NCBI GenBank assembly: GCA_964614585.1
Contig: CAZTLW010000010.1
Span: forward strand, 1 to 31,526
Source of the DNA: JAHEFX01 sp964614585
GTDB taxonomy: Bacteria; Actinomycetota; Acidimicrobiia; Spongiisociales; JAENVV01
Direction of reading: 5' to 3'
DNA length: 31,526 nt
Positions 1 to 7,546 of the stretch are shown here, piece after piece. A model generated the notes under the pieces. The model did no database searches, was not told the origin of the DNA, and worked only from the letters and a program-made list of their open reading frames with translations. Each line of letters opens with the position of its first letter. The first letter of the stretch is position 1. A program made the position numbers and the translations under genes.

Positions 1-623
1 AGCTCGTCGTAGTCGACCTCGACCGTGCCCAGGCCCCGGGCCTCGGCGAGGACCCTGGCCTGGGGTGTGATGGACTGGGCGGCGAACACCCCGCGGACGG
101 GGGCGAGGCGGGGATCGTGGTCGAGGCGCTCCACGTAGCGCGCCAGCTGCTCGACGCCGTCGATCTCCCCCCGGCGCTTGATCTCGACCGCCACCACGGC
201 ACCGTCGGCATCCCGGCAGAGCAGGTCGACGGGGCCGATGTCGGTCGGGTACTCGCGGCGGATCAGCTCGAGGCCGGGCTCGATCATCGCTGGACGCTCG
301 GCCAGCAGCACCTGCAGATGGGCCTCGACCCCGTCCTTCTGCAGGCCCGGGTCGAGTCCGAGGTCGTGGTCGACGTCGGCGAGGACCTCCTCGATCTCGA
401 TCTCGAGGCGCTCGCCCTTGCGGTTGGTGACCACCCAGCGCTCGTCGGACTCCTCGAGCACGTTCGGGGCGTTCATCCAGTTGAGCGGCTTGTAGGCGCC
501 GCCGTCGGCATGGACCGCGACGCAGCCGTCGGCCTTGACCATGAGGAGCCGGACCGCCGGGGGGAGGTAGGCGGTCAGGCGGCCCTCGTAGGTGACCGAG
601 CAGCGAGCGATGACGAGGCGCAT
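1..623 (-). CDS. nucS: Endonuclease NucS/EndoMS (mismatch-specific), C-terminal end cut by window edge
   Basis: NucS cleaves both strands at G-T, G-G and T-T mismatches. It is the non-canonical mismatch-repair nuclease of most Actinobacteria, which lack MutS/MutL, and it works with the sliding clamp. The reading frame opens at ATG 623-621 with MRLVIARCSVTYEGRL, and residues 39-50 (ADGGAYKPLNWM) match the N-terminal domain typical of mycobacterial NucS. The RecB-like nuclease domain shows D133 (PVDLL), E147 and K149 (VEIKRR), followed by the conserved GVEQLARYVE stretch. About 207 residues are visible; the family is roughly 220-230 residues, so only the extreme C-terminus, which often carries the clamp-binding peptide, is missing. 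It lies 13 nt downstream of nnrE on the same strand, but a -10-like hexamer just before its ATG suggests its own leaderless start as well. Confidence 0.95.
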   Translation of the reverse strand, partial: MRLVIARCSVTYEGRLTAYLPPAVRLLMVKADGCVAVHADGGAYKPLNWMNAPNVLEESDERWVVTNRKGERLEIEIEEVLADVDHDLGLDPGLQKDGVEAHLQVLLAERPAMIEPGLELIRREYPTDIGPVDLLCRDADGAVVAVEIKRRGEIDGVEQLARYVERLDHDPRLAPVRGVFAAQSITPQARVLAEARGLGTVEVDYDE

Positions 624-633
624 GGGCGGTCGC

Positions 634-639
634 AGGCTA
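634..639 (-). promoter_or_regulatory. -10 element of nucS
   Basis: TAGCCT on the minus strand, 10 nt before the nucS ATG. The TAG is also the stop codon of nnrE. The spacing is the longest of the leaderless-type promoters in this window, so this one is less certain. Confidence 0.45.
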
Positions 640-1332
640 CGACGAGGTCGCCGAGAACCCCGAACTCGTGGCGGTGAGGGGCACGAGGTGCCCGTCGGCG
701 AAGAGATCGGCCGGGACCGCCTCGACGAGTCCGCCCCACAACCCCGCCGGGAGGCCCAGGTCGGCGAGTACGAGATCGCCCCCCGGCGCGGCCAGTCCGG
801 GCTTCGGGAGGGCGAGGGTGACGGTGACGGTGGCGGTCACCGATCCGGCGGTCGGGCCGGCGTCGGCATCGACGCCCGAGGGAAGGTCGAGGGCCACGAC
901 CTCCCGTCCGGCCGACCAGCCCGCCAGTTGGGCGGCCCGGCCCCGGAGCGGCCCGTCGGCCGAGTACCCGACCATGGCGTCGATGACGACCGGGTCGCCG
1001 GCCGGTGGCGCATCCTCCGGTTCGAGGCCCATGGCGGCGAGGGTCGCCAGGTGGTGGGCGGCCTCGGGGCCGGTCCGGTCGCTGGACCGCACGACGGTGA
1101 CGGCCACGCCCCGGTTGACGAGGTGGCGGGCTGCACACAGTCCACCGCCGCCGTTGCCGCCCGGTCCGGCCAGCACGACGACGGGCCGGCCCCCGAATCG
1201 GTCCACGGTGACGTCGGCGACGGCCCGGCCGGCGTGCTCCATCATCTGGAGGACGGTGATCCCGTAGTCGTCGACGGCCCGGCGATCGGCCTCGGCCATC
1301 CCGACCCGCCCGATCGCCGGGACGGACCTCAC
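637..1332 (-). CDS. nnrE: NAD(P)H-hydrate epimerase (YjeF N-terminal domain only)
   Basis: NnrE interconverts the R and S epimers of damaged, hydrated NAD(P)H so that the dehydratase can repair them. The protein has 231 residues, starting VRSVPAIGRVGMAEADRRAV from GTG 1332-1330. That GTG overlaps the TGA stop of the upstream dipeptidase (GTGA), so translation is probably coupled. Visible YjeF_N motifs are the N-terminal helix with LQMMEHAGRAVA, the Rossmann-type loop AGPGGNGGGG, the conserved VIDAMVGYS segment and VALDLPSGVDADAG. The C-terminal ATP/ADP-dependent dehydratase domain (NnrD) is absent, so the partner must be encoded elsewhere. A longer upstream extension of the frame exists but lies inside the dipeptidase gene and lacks family similarity. 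Confidence 0.88.
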   Translation of the reverse strand: MRSVPAIGRVGMAEADRRAVDDYGITVLQMMEHAGRAVADVTVDRFGGRPVVVLAGPGGNGGGGLCAARHLVNRGVAVTVVRSSDRTGPEAAHHLATLAAMGLEPEDAPPAGDPVVIDAMVGYSADGPLRGRAAQLAGWSAGREVVALDLPSGVDADAGPTAGSVTATVTVTLALPKPGLAAPGGDLVLADLGLPAGLWGGLVEAVPADLFADGHLVPLTATSSGFSATSS

Positions 1333-2657
1333 GGGCCCCCGAGCTCGGCGAGGGCGATGGCCTGGGCGACGCACGACTTGCGCAGGTCCTCGAGGTCCAC
1401 GCTCTCGTTCGGCCCGTGGGCATTGCCGGTCGGGTCGATGACGCCGGTCAGCAGGATCGGGGCGTCGGGCATCGCCTCGGCGAAGGCGGCCACGAACGGA
1501 ATGGAGCCGCCGACACCGATCTCGACGGGATCGATGCCCCACGCCGCTCGGAAGCCCGTGGCCCAAGCCTCGTGGGCCGCGCTCTCGGTGCCGAGTTCGA
1601 ACGCCTCCCCCGCGGCGCCCCGGTGGACGGTCACCTCCGCCCCCCAATCGACCCGGGCCTCGAGGTGGGCGGTGAGGGCGTCCATGGCGGCGGTGGGGTC
1701 CTGGCCGGGAGCGAGACGCATGCTGACCTTGGCCCGGGCGACCGGGATGAGCGCATTGGCCGCTTCGGCGGTGGACGGCGAATCGATGCCGAGGACGGCG
1801 ATCGCCGGCTGGTGCCAGAGCCGGGACGTGAGGGATCCGGTGCCGATGAGCTCGAGTCCGTCGACCGCGTCGGCAGCCGCCCGGATCTCGTCGTCGGTGA
1901 GGTCGAGGGGGTCGGCGTCGCGGGCGACGAGTCCGTCCACCGCGACCGATCCGTCGGGGTGGTGGAGGGTGGCGAGCAGGCGGGCGAGGGCCGTGATCGC
2001 ATCGGGGAGCACGCCCCCGAAGAGCCCCGAATGGACGGCGTGGCCGGCCGTGCGCACCTCGACGATGCAGTCGACGAGTCCCCGGAGCGAGGTCGTGAAC
2101 GAGGGTGCACCGACTCGCCAGTTCCCCGAGTCGCCGATGACGATCACGTCGGCCTCGAGCAGGTCGCCGTATCGGTCGAGGAACGCCGGCAGGTGGCCCG
2201 AGCCGATCTCCTCCTCGCCCTCGATGAACACCTTGAGCCCCACGGGTGGCGCCTCCCGGTGGGCGAGGATCGAGGCCAGGTGCATGACGACGCCGGCCTT
2301 GTCGTCACCGACCCCGCGTCCGAACAGGCGGCCGTCCTCCTCCCACGGCTCGAACGGGTCCCGCTCCCACCCGGGACCGGGCGGCTGGACGTCGTGGTGG
2401 GCGTAGAGCAAGACGGTGGGGGCGCCCTCGGGGCCCGGGAGTTCGCCGTACACCGCGGGGTGGGCGCCGTCGACCTCGAGGAGTCGGCAGTCCGCGAGGC
2501 CTGCCTCGGCGAACCGGTCGCGGACGGCCTCGGCCGACCGGCGGACGGCGGCGGGGTCGGTGGCGGAGACCCCCGGGATCCGGACGAGGTCCTCGAGGAT
2601 GGCCCGCAGTTCGTCGAACCGGGCGTCGACCGCGGCGGTGATGGTGTCGGTGGGCAT
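1329..2657 (-). CDS. M20-family dipeptidase/metallopeptidase
   Basis: Cytosolic di-zinc peptidase of the M20 (CNDP/PepV-like) group; it probably hydrolyses dipeptides or N-acyl amino acids, and the substrate cannot be read from the sequence. It has 442 residues, normal for the group. Metal and catalytic motifs are in order: H88 in LYAHHDVQP, D118 in FGRGVGDDKAG, and E149/E150 in EGEEEIGSG. A lid/dimerisation domain follows (RTAGHAVHSGLFGG). It is the first gene of a three-gene minus-strand unit with nnrE and nucS. The ATG at 2657 is supported by a TAGCCT -10 hexamer only 6 nt upstream. Confidence 0.92.
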   Translation of the reverse strand: MPTDTITAAVDARFDELRAILEDLVRIPGVSATDPAAVRRSAEAVRDRFAEAGLADCRLLEVDGAHPAVYGELPGPEGAPTVLLYAHHDVQPPGPGWERDPFEPWEEDGRLFGRGVGDDKAGVVMHLASILAHREAPPVGLKVFIEGEEEIGSGHLPAFLDRYGDLLEADVIVIGDSGNWRVGAPSFTTSLRGLVDCIVEVRTAGHAVHSGLFGGVLPDAITALARLLATLHHPDGSVAVDGLVARDADPLDLTDDEIRAAADAVDGLELIGTGSLTSRLWHQPAIAVLGIDSPSTAEAANALIPVARAKVSMRLAPGQDPTAAMDALTAHLEARVDWGAEVTVHRGAAGEAFELGTESAAHEAWATGFRAAWGIDPVEIGVGGSIPFVAAFAEAMPDAPILLTGVIDPTGNAHGPNESVDLEDLRKSCVAQAIALAELGGP

Positions 2658-2663
2658 GGGGCG

Positions 2664-2669
2664 AGGCTA
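2664..2669 (-). promoter_or_regulatory. -10 element of the M20 dipeptidase gene (leaderless type)
   Basis: TAGCCT on the minus strand, with 6 nt between its last base and the ATG at 2657. This spacing puts transcription start at or within a few bases of the start codon. Confidence 0.65.
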
Positions 2670-2712
2670 TCGGCGGCTCGAGGGGGTGAGCCATGTTGGT
2701 GATGGCCCAGCC

Positions 2713-2744
2713 CGACAGGAACGACGTGGTGTCTCGACAGGAAC
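2713..2744. repeat. Two direct CGACAGGAAC repeats, 22 bp apart, in a divergent promoter region
   Basis: Identical decamers lie at 2713-2722 and 2735-2744, i.e. two helical turns apart and on one DNA face. The second copy continues into ACAGG-AACA-CCTGT (2737-2750), a small dyad. They sit between the divergent dipeptidase and MoaD-fusion genes, just upstream of where the -35 of the plus-strand promoter would be. The same word forms part of the inverted repeat at 20951-20997. Regulator unknown. Confidence 0.5.
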
Positions 2745-2778
2745 ACCTGTTGGGCGTTGGGCAGTCGGGTCGCATCGG

Positions 2779-2784
2779 TAGGCT
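2779..2784 (+). promoter_or_regulatory. -10 element of the MoaD-membrane fusion gene (leaderless type)
   Basis: TAGGCT followed by 9 nt and then ATG at 2794. No Shine-Dalgarno sequence is visible in that gap. Confidence 0.65.
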
Positions 2785-2793
2785 GTCGGCCCC

Positions 2794-3792
2794 ATGGCAC
2801 GACTCCGCCTCTTCGCCCACCTCCGCGAGCTCGCCGGGACCGACCGTCTCGACGTCGACGGCGAGACGGTCGGCGACGTCCTCGACGCGGCGTCGGCCTC
2901 GCTCGGCGAGGAGTTCGCCCGAGGTCTCGGGACGGCCCGGGTCTGGGTGAACGGAGAACCGGCCGAGTCGGCGACCGCGGTGGGCGCCTCGGACGAGGTG
3001 GCGGTGTTGCCACCCGTCTCGGGTGGCGAACAGGCCGTCGTCCCGGGCGTCTCGATCCCGTGGTCGGCGGTGGCAGGTGCGCTGCTCGCCGGCCTGCTCT
3101 TCCTGGACCCCGCCTTCTTCGTGGCCGGGGCGGTCGGCGTGCTCGGTGCCTGGGCCTGGGACCTCGCCAGGTCATCGCCCGCCGGTCCCGACGGCTTGCG
3201 GCTCCCGCCGGTGTTGGTGGCCATCGCTGCCGGCATCGTGGCGCCGGCCCTCCTCATCCCCCCCGTCGACCACCTCACGGGTGTCGGTGTGGCCGCGGCG
3301 GTGGCGGTGATCGCCTCGTTCGGCCAGGCCGTGGTCGATCGCAAGTCCCGATCGGTGGTCGGCCTCGGCACGACCATGCTCGTCTCGGTGGTGGCCGCCA
3401 CGGCCGCCGCCTCGGCGTTCCTGGTCCGCCTGGCCGACGGCGGGATCTCGGCGCTGTGGGTGCTCCTCGCCGCCTCGGCGGTCGCCTCGCTCGCCGCCAC
3501 CGCCGCCGATCGGATCCCCGCTCTCGGCGTCATCGACCCGCTCTCGGCCGGCGCCATCGGGACGGTGGCGACGGGCCTCGTGGTGGCCCTCGTCCTCGAC
3601 CTGTCGATCGTGCCCTACCTGTTGGTCTCGATGGTGCTCGCCCTCGCCCTCATCGGCGGCCGGGCGCTCGGGTCGCTGGTCCGCACCGGTCGGGTGCTCC
3701 TCGTCGACACCGCCCCCGGTGACCTCACGGCGCTCGACGGCGCGGTGCTGGCCACCGCCTTCCTCCTGCCGGCGCTCCTCCTCTTCGTCTGA
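2794..3792 (+). CDS. MoaD/ThiS-like beta-grasp domain fused to a polytopic membrane domain
   Basis: Residues 1-78 look like a complete MoaD-type sulfur-carrier protein: MARLRLFAHLRELAG at the start, a helix around 25-42, WVNGEPAE, DEVAVLPPVSGG, ending in G77-G78. In true MoaD/ThiS the Gly-Gly is the free C-terminus that is adenylated and thiocarboxylated. Here the chain continues with about 254 residues containing roughly seven or eight hydrophobic segments (from about residue 87 to 332), rich in Ala, Val and Leu. The membrane part has the general look of a CDP-diglyceride-synthase-like or other polytopic protein, but I see no CdsA signature and assign no function. The whole 332 residues are in one uninterrupted frame. 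The gene converges on crcB with 3 nt between stop codons. Confidence 0.75.
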   Translation: MARLRLFAHLRELAGTDRLDVDGETVGDVLDAASASLGEEFARGLGTARVWVNGEPAESATAVGASDEVAVLPPVSGGEQAVVPGVSIPWSAVAGALLAGLLFLDPAFFVAGAVGVLGAWAWDLARSSPAGPDGLRLPPVLVAIAAGIVAPALLIPPVDHLTGVGVAAAVAVIASFGQAVVDRKSRSVVGLGTTMLVSVVAATAAASAFLVRLADGGISALWVLLAASAVASLAATAADRIPALGVIDPLSAGAIGTVATGLVVALVLDLSIVPYLLVSMVLALALIGGRALGSLVRTGRVLLVDTAPGDLTALDGAVLATAFLLPALLLFV

Positions 3793-3795
3793 GGC

Positions 3796-4164
3796 TCAAC
3801 CGGCCCGGCCCCACGCCAGGCCGCCGACGACGCCGACCAGCCCCGCCACGACCGGCACCACCAGGACCGCCACCGCCGTGCCGGGGCGGCCGTCCTCCCA
3901 CAGGACGACGACGTCGGCCATCCAGGTCGAGAACGTGGTGAACCCGCCCAGCACCCCGACCGTGAGACCCAACAGGGCTCGCGCCTCCCCGTCGCTCCCG
4001 GGCACGAAGCGGGCGAGTACGAACCCCAGGACACCGGCCCCGACGACGTTGACGACGGCGATCGCCCACGGGGCGTCGGCGCCGAGGGCGACGAGACCGC
4101 GTCCGAGCAGGTACCGGGTGGTGGCGCCGACGGCCCCGCCGAGCGCCACCACGAGCAGGTTCAC
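3796..4164 (-). CDS. crcB: Fluoride ion channel CrcB/Fluc
   Basis: Small dual-topology membrane protein that exports fluoride and protects enolase and pyrophosphatase. The predicted protein has 122 residues and four membrane segments. It has the N-terminal ALGGAVGATTRYLLGR, the conserved NVVGAGVLGF in helix 2 and the diagnostic GGFTTFSTW pore motif in helix 3. The start is taken as GTG 4164-4162, which overlaps the TGA stop of the upstream aminotransferase gene (GTGA). An in-frame ATG further upstream would add an Arg-rich extension inside that gene. Only one crcB is visible; many Actinobacteria carry two adjacent copies. No fluoride riboswitch is recognisable, as expected for a second gene in an operon. 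Confidence 0.93.
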   Translation of the reverse strand: MNLLVVALGGAVGATTRYLLGRGLVALGADAPWAIAVVNVVGAGVLGFVLARFVPGSDGEARALLGLTVGVLGGFTTFSTWMADVVVLWEDGRPGTAVAVLVVPVVAGLVGVVGGLAWGRAG

Positions 4165-5825
4165 ACCCCGGCCTCGTCGGGGAGCGGGAACCAACGAAGG
4201 CTCTCGAAGTCGGCGGTGACCGACGGCGCCTCACCCGGGTCGGCGGCGCCGGCTGCCAGCACCCGCCGCCCCTCGGCCAGCCAGTGGGCGAGTCCCCGGT
4301 CGTCGACCCGGTGGGGCCGGGCCGGGTACCGCATCTCGCCGGAGGCGTAGTCCACGTCGTGGAGCGACATCGGCGGCGTCGCCAGCCCACCCCGATGGGT
4401 CCAGAGGCCGGTGGCCGGCTCGAATCGGTAGGACGGCAGGAGGCGATGGCCGTCGTCGGCCACGGCCCGGACCGCCTCGATGAGGTAGTCGACGGTCTCG
4501 TCGTCGAGGAAGTAGGTGAAGTTCACCCGCACCCAGCCCGGCTTGATCCCCTCACAGCCCCGACCGATCTCGCGGTGGTAGGCCGCCGACGTGTCGAGGT
4601 CGATGCCCAACAGCCGGTGCCCGTAGGGCCCGGCACAGGAACAGCCCCCACGCGACTGGATGCCGAACAGGTCGTTGAGGAGGGCGACGACGAAGTTGTG
4701 GTGGAGGTGGCGGCCGTCGGGACGCCTGACCACGAACGAGACGATGCTCAGGCGGGCGGCGTGCCGGTTGCCGAGCACCTCGATGCCCGGGTGGGCGCAC
4801 CAGGCGTCGACCGCCCGGCGGGCCATCGTCTCCTCGATGGCCATGATCCGGTCGGCTCCGACCGCCTCCTTCAGGCCGAACACCAACCCGGCCCGGATGG
4901 AGCCGACGATCTCGGGCGTCCCGCCCTCCTCGCGGTGCTCGGGGTCGGCGAGGTACTCGTGGTGGGTGGCGTTGACGTACGACACGGTGCCGCCGCCGGG
5001 CACCACGGGGACGGGGTTCGTGAAGAGCTCGCGTCGGGCGACCAGCACACCCGGCGTGCCGGGGCCGCCCACGAACTTGTGGGGCGAGATGAAGACCGCA
5101 TCGAGGTAGCCCGGACCGTCGTCCGGGTCGCCCATGTCGATCGACACGTAGGGGGCGGCGGCGGCGTAGTCCCAGAAGCTGAGGGCGCCGTGGGCGTGGA
5201 GCAGCGACGCCACCGCCTCGGTGTCGGTGAGGATGCCGGTCACGTTCGAGGCGGCCGAGAACGACCCGATGAGGAGCGGTCGGTCGGCGTGGGCGACGAG
5301 CTCCCGGTGCAGGTGGTCGAGGTCGACGTGGCCGTCGGCGTCCTCGTCGATGACCACCACGTCGGCGATCGACTCCCGCCAGGGCAGCTCGTTGGAGTGG
5401 TGCTCGTAGGGGCCGATGAACACGACCGGGCGCTCGTCGGCGCCGATGGCGTCGCTCAGGTGGTGGCGCTCGTCGAGGACGGCCGGGAGGCTGATCCCGA
5501 GCACGCCCACCACCTTGGCGATGGCAGCCGTCGACCCGGACCCGCAGAAGACGACGGCGTGGTCGTCGCCGGCCCCGACCGAGCGGCGGATGATCTCGCG
5601 GGCCTCCTCCCGGAAGCGCGTCGTCTGGAGCCCGGTCCCCGACGACTCGGTGTGGGTGTTGGCGTACAGCGGGAGCACCGTGTCCCGCAGGTAGTCCTCG
5701 ATGAAGTCCACCGACCGGCCCGAGGCCGTGTAGTCGGCGTAGACGACCGGTCGGGGCCCGAACGGCCCATCGACGAGCTCTCGGGTGCCGATCACCGACC
5801 GTCGGATCGTCTCGATCAGGTCCAT
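4161..5825 (-). CDS. PLP-dependent class V aminotransferase / cysteine-desulfurase-like protein
   Basis: Fold-type I PLP enzyme of the class V group (SufS/NifS/MOCOS-like). It has 554 residues, longer than the roughly 400 of SufS because of an extended C-terminal region (about 430-554). Visible residues are the aldimine-side YADYTASG motif, H142/H143 in GPYEHHSNELPW, D219 in FWDYAAAAPYV (pyridine-nitrogen contact), the Schiff-base lysine K250 in SPHKFVGGPGTPG, and the RGGCSCAGPYGH loop. C395 or C397 of that loop could act as a persulfide cysteine. Whether it is a desulfurase, lyase or aminotransferase is not decided by sequence. It is transcribed with crcB by overlap. ATG 5825 is supported by TAGGCT 9 nt upstream. 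Confidence 0.85.
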   Translation of the reverse strand: MDLIETIRRSVIGTRELVDGPFGPRPVVYADYTASGRSVDFIEDYLRDTVLPLYANTHTESSGTGLQTTRFREEAREIIRRSVGAGDDHAVVFCGSGSTAAIAKVVGVLGISLPAVLDERHHLSDAIGADERPVVFIGPYEHHSNELPWRESIADVVVIDEDADGHVDLDHLHRELVAHADRPLLIGSFSAASNVTGILTDTEAVASLLHAHGALSFWDYAAAAPYVSIDMGDPDDGPGYLDAVFISPHKFVGGPGTPGVLVARRELFTNPVPVVPGGGTVSYVNATHHEYLADPEHREEGGTPEIVGSIRAGLVFGLKEAVGADRIMAIEETMARRAVDAWCAHPGIEVLGNRHAARLSIVSFVVRRPDGRHLHHNFVVALLNDLFGIQSRGGCSCAGPYGHRLLGIDLDTSAAYHREIGRGCEGIKPGWVRVNFTYFLDDETVDYLIEAVRAVADDGHRLLPSYRFEPATGLWTHRGGLATPPMSLHDVDYASGEMRYPARPHRVDDRGLAHWLAEGRRVLAAGAADPGEAPSVTADFESLRWFPLPDEAGV

Positions 5826-5834
5826 GGCCCCGCC

Positions 5835-5840
5835 AGCCTA
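5835..5840 (-). promoter_or_regulatory. -10 element of the class V aminotransferase gene (leaderless type)
   Basis: TAGGCT on the minus strand with 9 nt to the ATG at 5825. Confidence 0.62.
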
Positions 5841-5931
5841 CGACGCCGAGCCGTCTGACGACACGGCTTCAGGCGGGCGACGGGCCTGCCGATGGGACCG
5901 ACATGAGCCGGAGGTATGGGCAACCCGTCGG

Positions 5932-5937
5932 TACCCT
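5932..5937 (+). promoter_or_regulatory. -10 element of the six-gene M23-mshA operon (leaderless type)
   Basis: TACCCT followed by 7 nt and ATG 5945. It decides the start: an in-frame ATG at 5903 would lie upstream of this hexamer and would put 14 residues before the signal peptide. Confidence 0.66.
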
Positions 5938-5944
5938 GCCGTGG

Positions 5945-7033
5945 ATGCGATTCGGGTCCCCTGCCCTGCGCATGTTGGCAGTCCTCGTCCTCGTGGCCAC
6001 GGTGCTGGTCGCGGAGCCGGCCCAGTCCGTCTCCAAGCAGGACGTGGACCGGGCGTGCGCCGCCTCCTCGCAGGCCCTCCGCGACCTCGAGGCGGCCGAG
6101 ACGCGCCTCAACACGGCCACCGCCGAGCTGAACGACGTCTGGTCCCGCACCGAGGCCGTGACCGCCAAGGAGGTCAACCTGCGTGAGATCGTCGACGTCT
6201 CCGAGCGGGAGATGCGCAACACGCAGGGCGACGTGGTCGATCGGGCCGTCGAGGTGTACATGACCGGCGGCACCTCGGACCTCTCCACCGTCTTCTTCTC
6301 CGCCGAATCGGTCAACGAGGTGCTCGCCGCCCAGGAGATCGTGGAGGCGGCGGCCGACACCGACGTCGGCGCCATCGAACGCCTCGACGCCCTGACGTCG
6401 GAGACGGAACGCCTCCGGGGCGACATCCTCGACGCCCGCGACGAGCTCCGGGAACTGGGGACCCAGATGGAGGCACGGGCCGCCGAACTGGAGGCCGCCC
6501 GCAACGAGGCCGTCGCGGCCCGGGACCGCCTCTCCGGTCGCTGTGCCGAGCTCAAGGCCCAGTACGACGCCGAGCAGAAGGCCCGCGCCGCCCGCGAGGC
6601 CGCCGCCCGTCGCGGAGCGGCCGGTGGCGTCGGCCCGATCGGCGGCTTCCTCTGCCCGGTGTCGGGTTCGGTCTCGTTCATCAACGACTGGGGCTTCCCC
6701 CGCTCGGGGGGCCGCACCCACAAGGGCACCGACATGTTCGCCCCTCGCGGCACCCCGCTCGTCGCGGTCCTCGACGGTGTCGCCACCGCCGGCTCCAACC
6801 GCCTCGGCGGCACCACGGTGCACCTGCGCACGGCCGGCGGCCTCCGCTTCTACTACGCCCACCTCGAGGCGGTTGCGGCGGGGATCGGCAAGGGGACGCC
6901 GGTGTCGCGGGGCACGGTGATCGGCTACGTCGGCGACTCGGGGAACGCCCGCGGCGGATCGCCCCACCTACACTTCGGGATCACCACCAATCGACCGGTG
7001 AACCCGTTCCCGACCGTGCGAGCCGCCTGCTGA
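5945..7033 (+). CDS. Secreted M23 (LytM/lysostaphin-type) peptidase with N-terminal coiled coil
   Basis: Peptidoglycan endopeptidase or amidase activator of the EnvC/LytM type, 362 residues. An N-terminal signal peptide (RMLAVLVLVATVLVA, then AEPAQS) sends it across the membrane. Residues about 30-220 are Ala/Glu/Arg-rich heptads predicted to form a long coiled coil. The C-terminal LytM domain has both zinc motifs intact: H259-x3-D263 (GRTHKGTDMFAPRG) and H341-L-H343 (GGSPHLHFGI), with YYAHL between them. Because the catalytic residues are complete, it is probably an active hydrolase, unlike EnvC. Its TGA stop shares one base with the ATG of the next gene. It is the leading gene of a tightly packed operon that ends with mshA and a YbjN gene. 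Confidence 0.9.
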   Translation: MRFGSPALRMLAVLVLVATVLVAEPAQSVSKQDVDRACAASSQALRDLEAAETRLNTATAELNDVWSRTEAVTAKEVNLREIVDVSEREMRNTQGDVVDRAVEVYMTGGTSDLSTVFFSAESVNEVLAAQEIVEAAADTDVGAIERLDALTSETERLRGDILDARDELRELGTQMEARAAELEAARNEAVAARDRLSGRCAELKAQYDAEQKARAAREAAARRGAAGGVGPIGGFLCPVSGSVSFINDWGFPRSGGRTHKGTDMFAPRGTPLVAVLDGVATAGSNRLGGTTVHLRTAGGLRFYYAHLEAVAAGIGKGTPVSRGTVIGYVGDSGNARGGSPHLHFGITTNRPVNPFPTVRAAC

Positions 7034-7545
7034 TGCCCGACACCCGACGACGCCTCGACCAAGTCCTCGAGCCCGACTTCATCGATGGGCTCTCCGACCG
7101 GTCGATCACGGAGTTGCGGGATCGGCGGGAACTCGTGGACCAGGTCGAGACCGAGCTGAGCTTCTACCGGCGTCTGCTGCACGGTCGGATGGACCTCCTC
7201 GACTTCGAGCTGCGCCGTCGCCGCGGCGAGGAGTCCCGCTCCCTCATCGAGGCGCTGCCCGAGATCCTCGCCGGCGACGACCACCCCGGCGGTGGTCAGG
7301 GTCGGGCGATCCGCGGCGGCTTCGCCCCGGACCTGCTCTTCGAGACGGGCCGCCGCTCCATCGACCGCGTCCTCGAGGACGGCTTCCTGGCCAACCTCCC
7401 GGCGATCGACGACGCCGAGCTCGAGACGATTCGCGCCACGCTCGCCGACGCCGAGCGGGAGATCTCCGAAACCCGGCACCGGCTGCATGACGTGCACGCC
7501 GCGCTGCAGGGGGAGATCACCGGGCGCTACGCCGCCTCGGGCTGA
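7033..7545 (+). CDS. RsiG-like anti-sigma factor candidate with two c-di-GMP signature motifs
   Basis: A 170-residue all-helical, charged soluble protein built of two repeats about 102 residues apart: RRRLDQVLEPDFIDGL (5-20) is repeated as RRSIDRVLEDGFLANL (107-122). Each repeat continues into a long helix carrying ExxxSxxRxxxHxxx(D/A): E39, S43, R46, H50, D54 and E141, S145, R148, H152, A156. This closely matches E(x)3S(x)2R(x)3Q(x)3D, described for RsiG, which binds a c-di-GMP dimer and sequesters the sigma factor WhiG; His replaces Gln in both copies. By that family analogy it may be a c-di-GMP-dependent anti-sigma factor. No sigma factor gene is in the window. It overlaps the M23 stop by one base and ends one base before the asparaginase GTG. 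Confidence 0.72.
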   Translation: MPDTRRRLDQVLEPDFIDGLSDRSITELRDRRELVDQVETELSFYRRLLHGRMDLLDFELRRRRGEESRSLIEALPEILAGDDHPGGGQGRAIRGGFAPDLLFETGRRSIDRVLEDGFLANLPAIDDAELETIRATLADAEREISETRHRLHDVHAALQGEITGRYAASG

Positions 7546-7546
7546 G

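Noticed and set aside
592..2406. Long 604-codon open frame on the plus strand
   Set aside because: It is antisense to the dipeptidase, nnrE and nucS genes; its translation is low-complexity Arg/Gly/Ser text typical of high-GC shadow frames.
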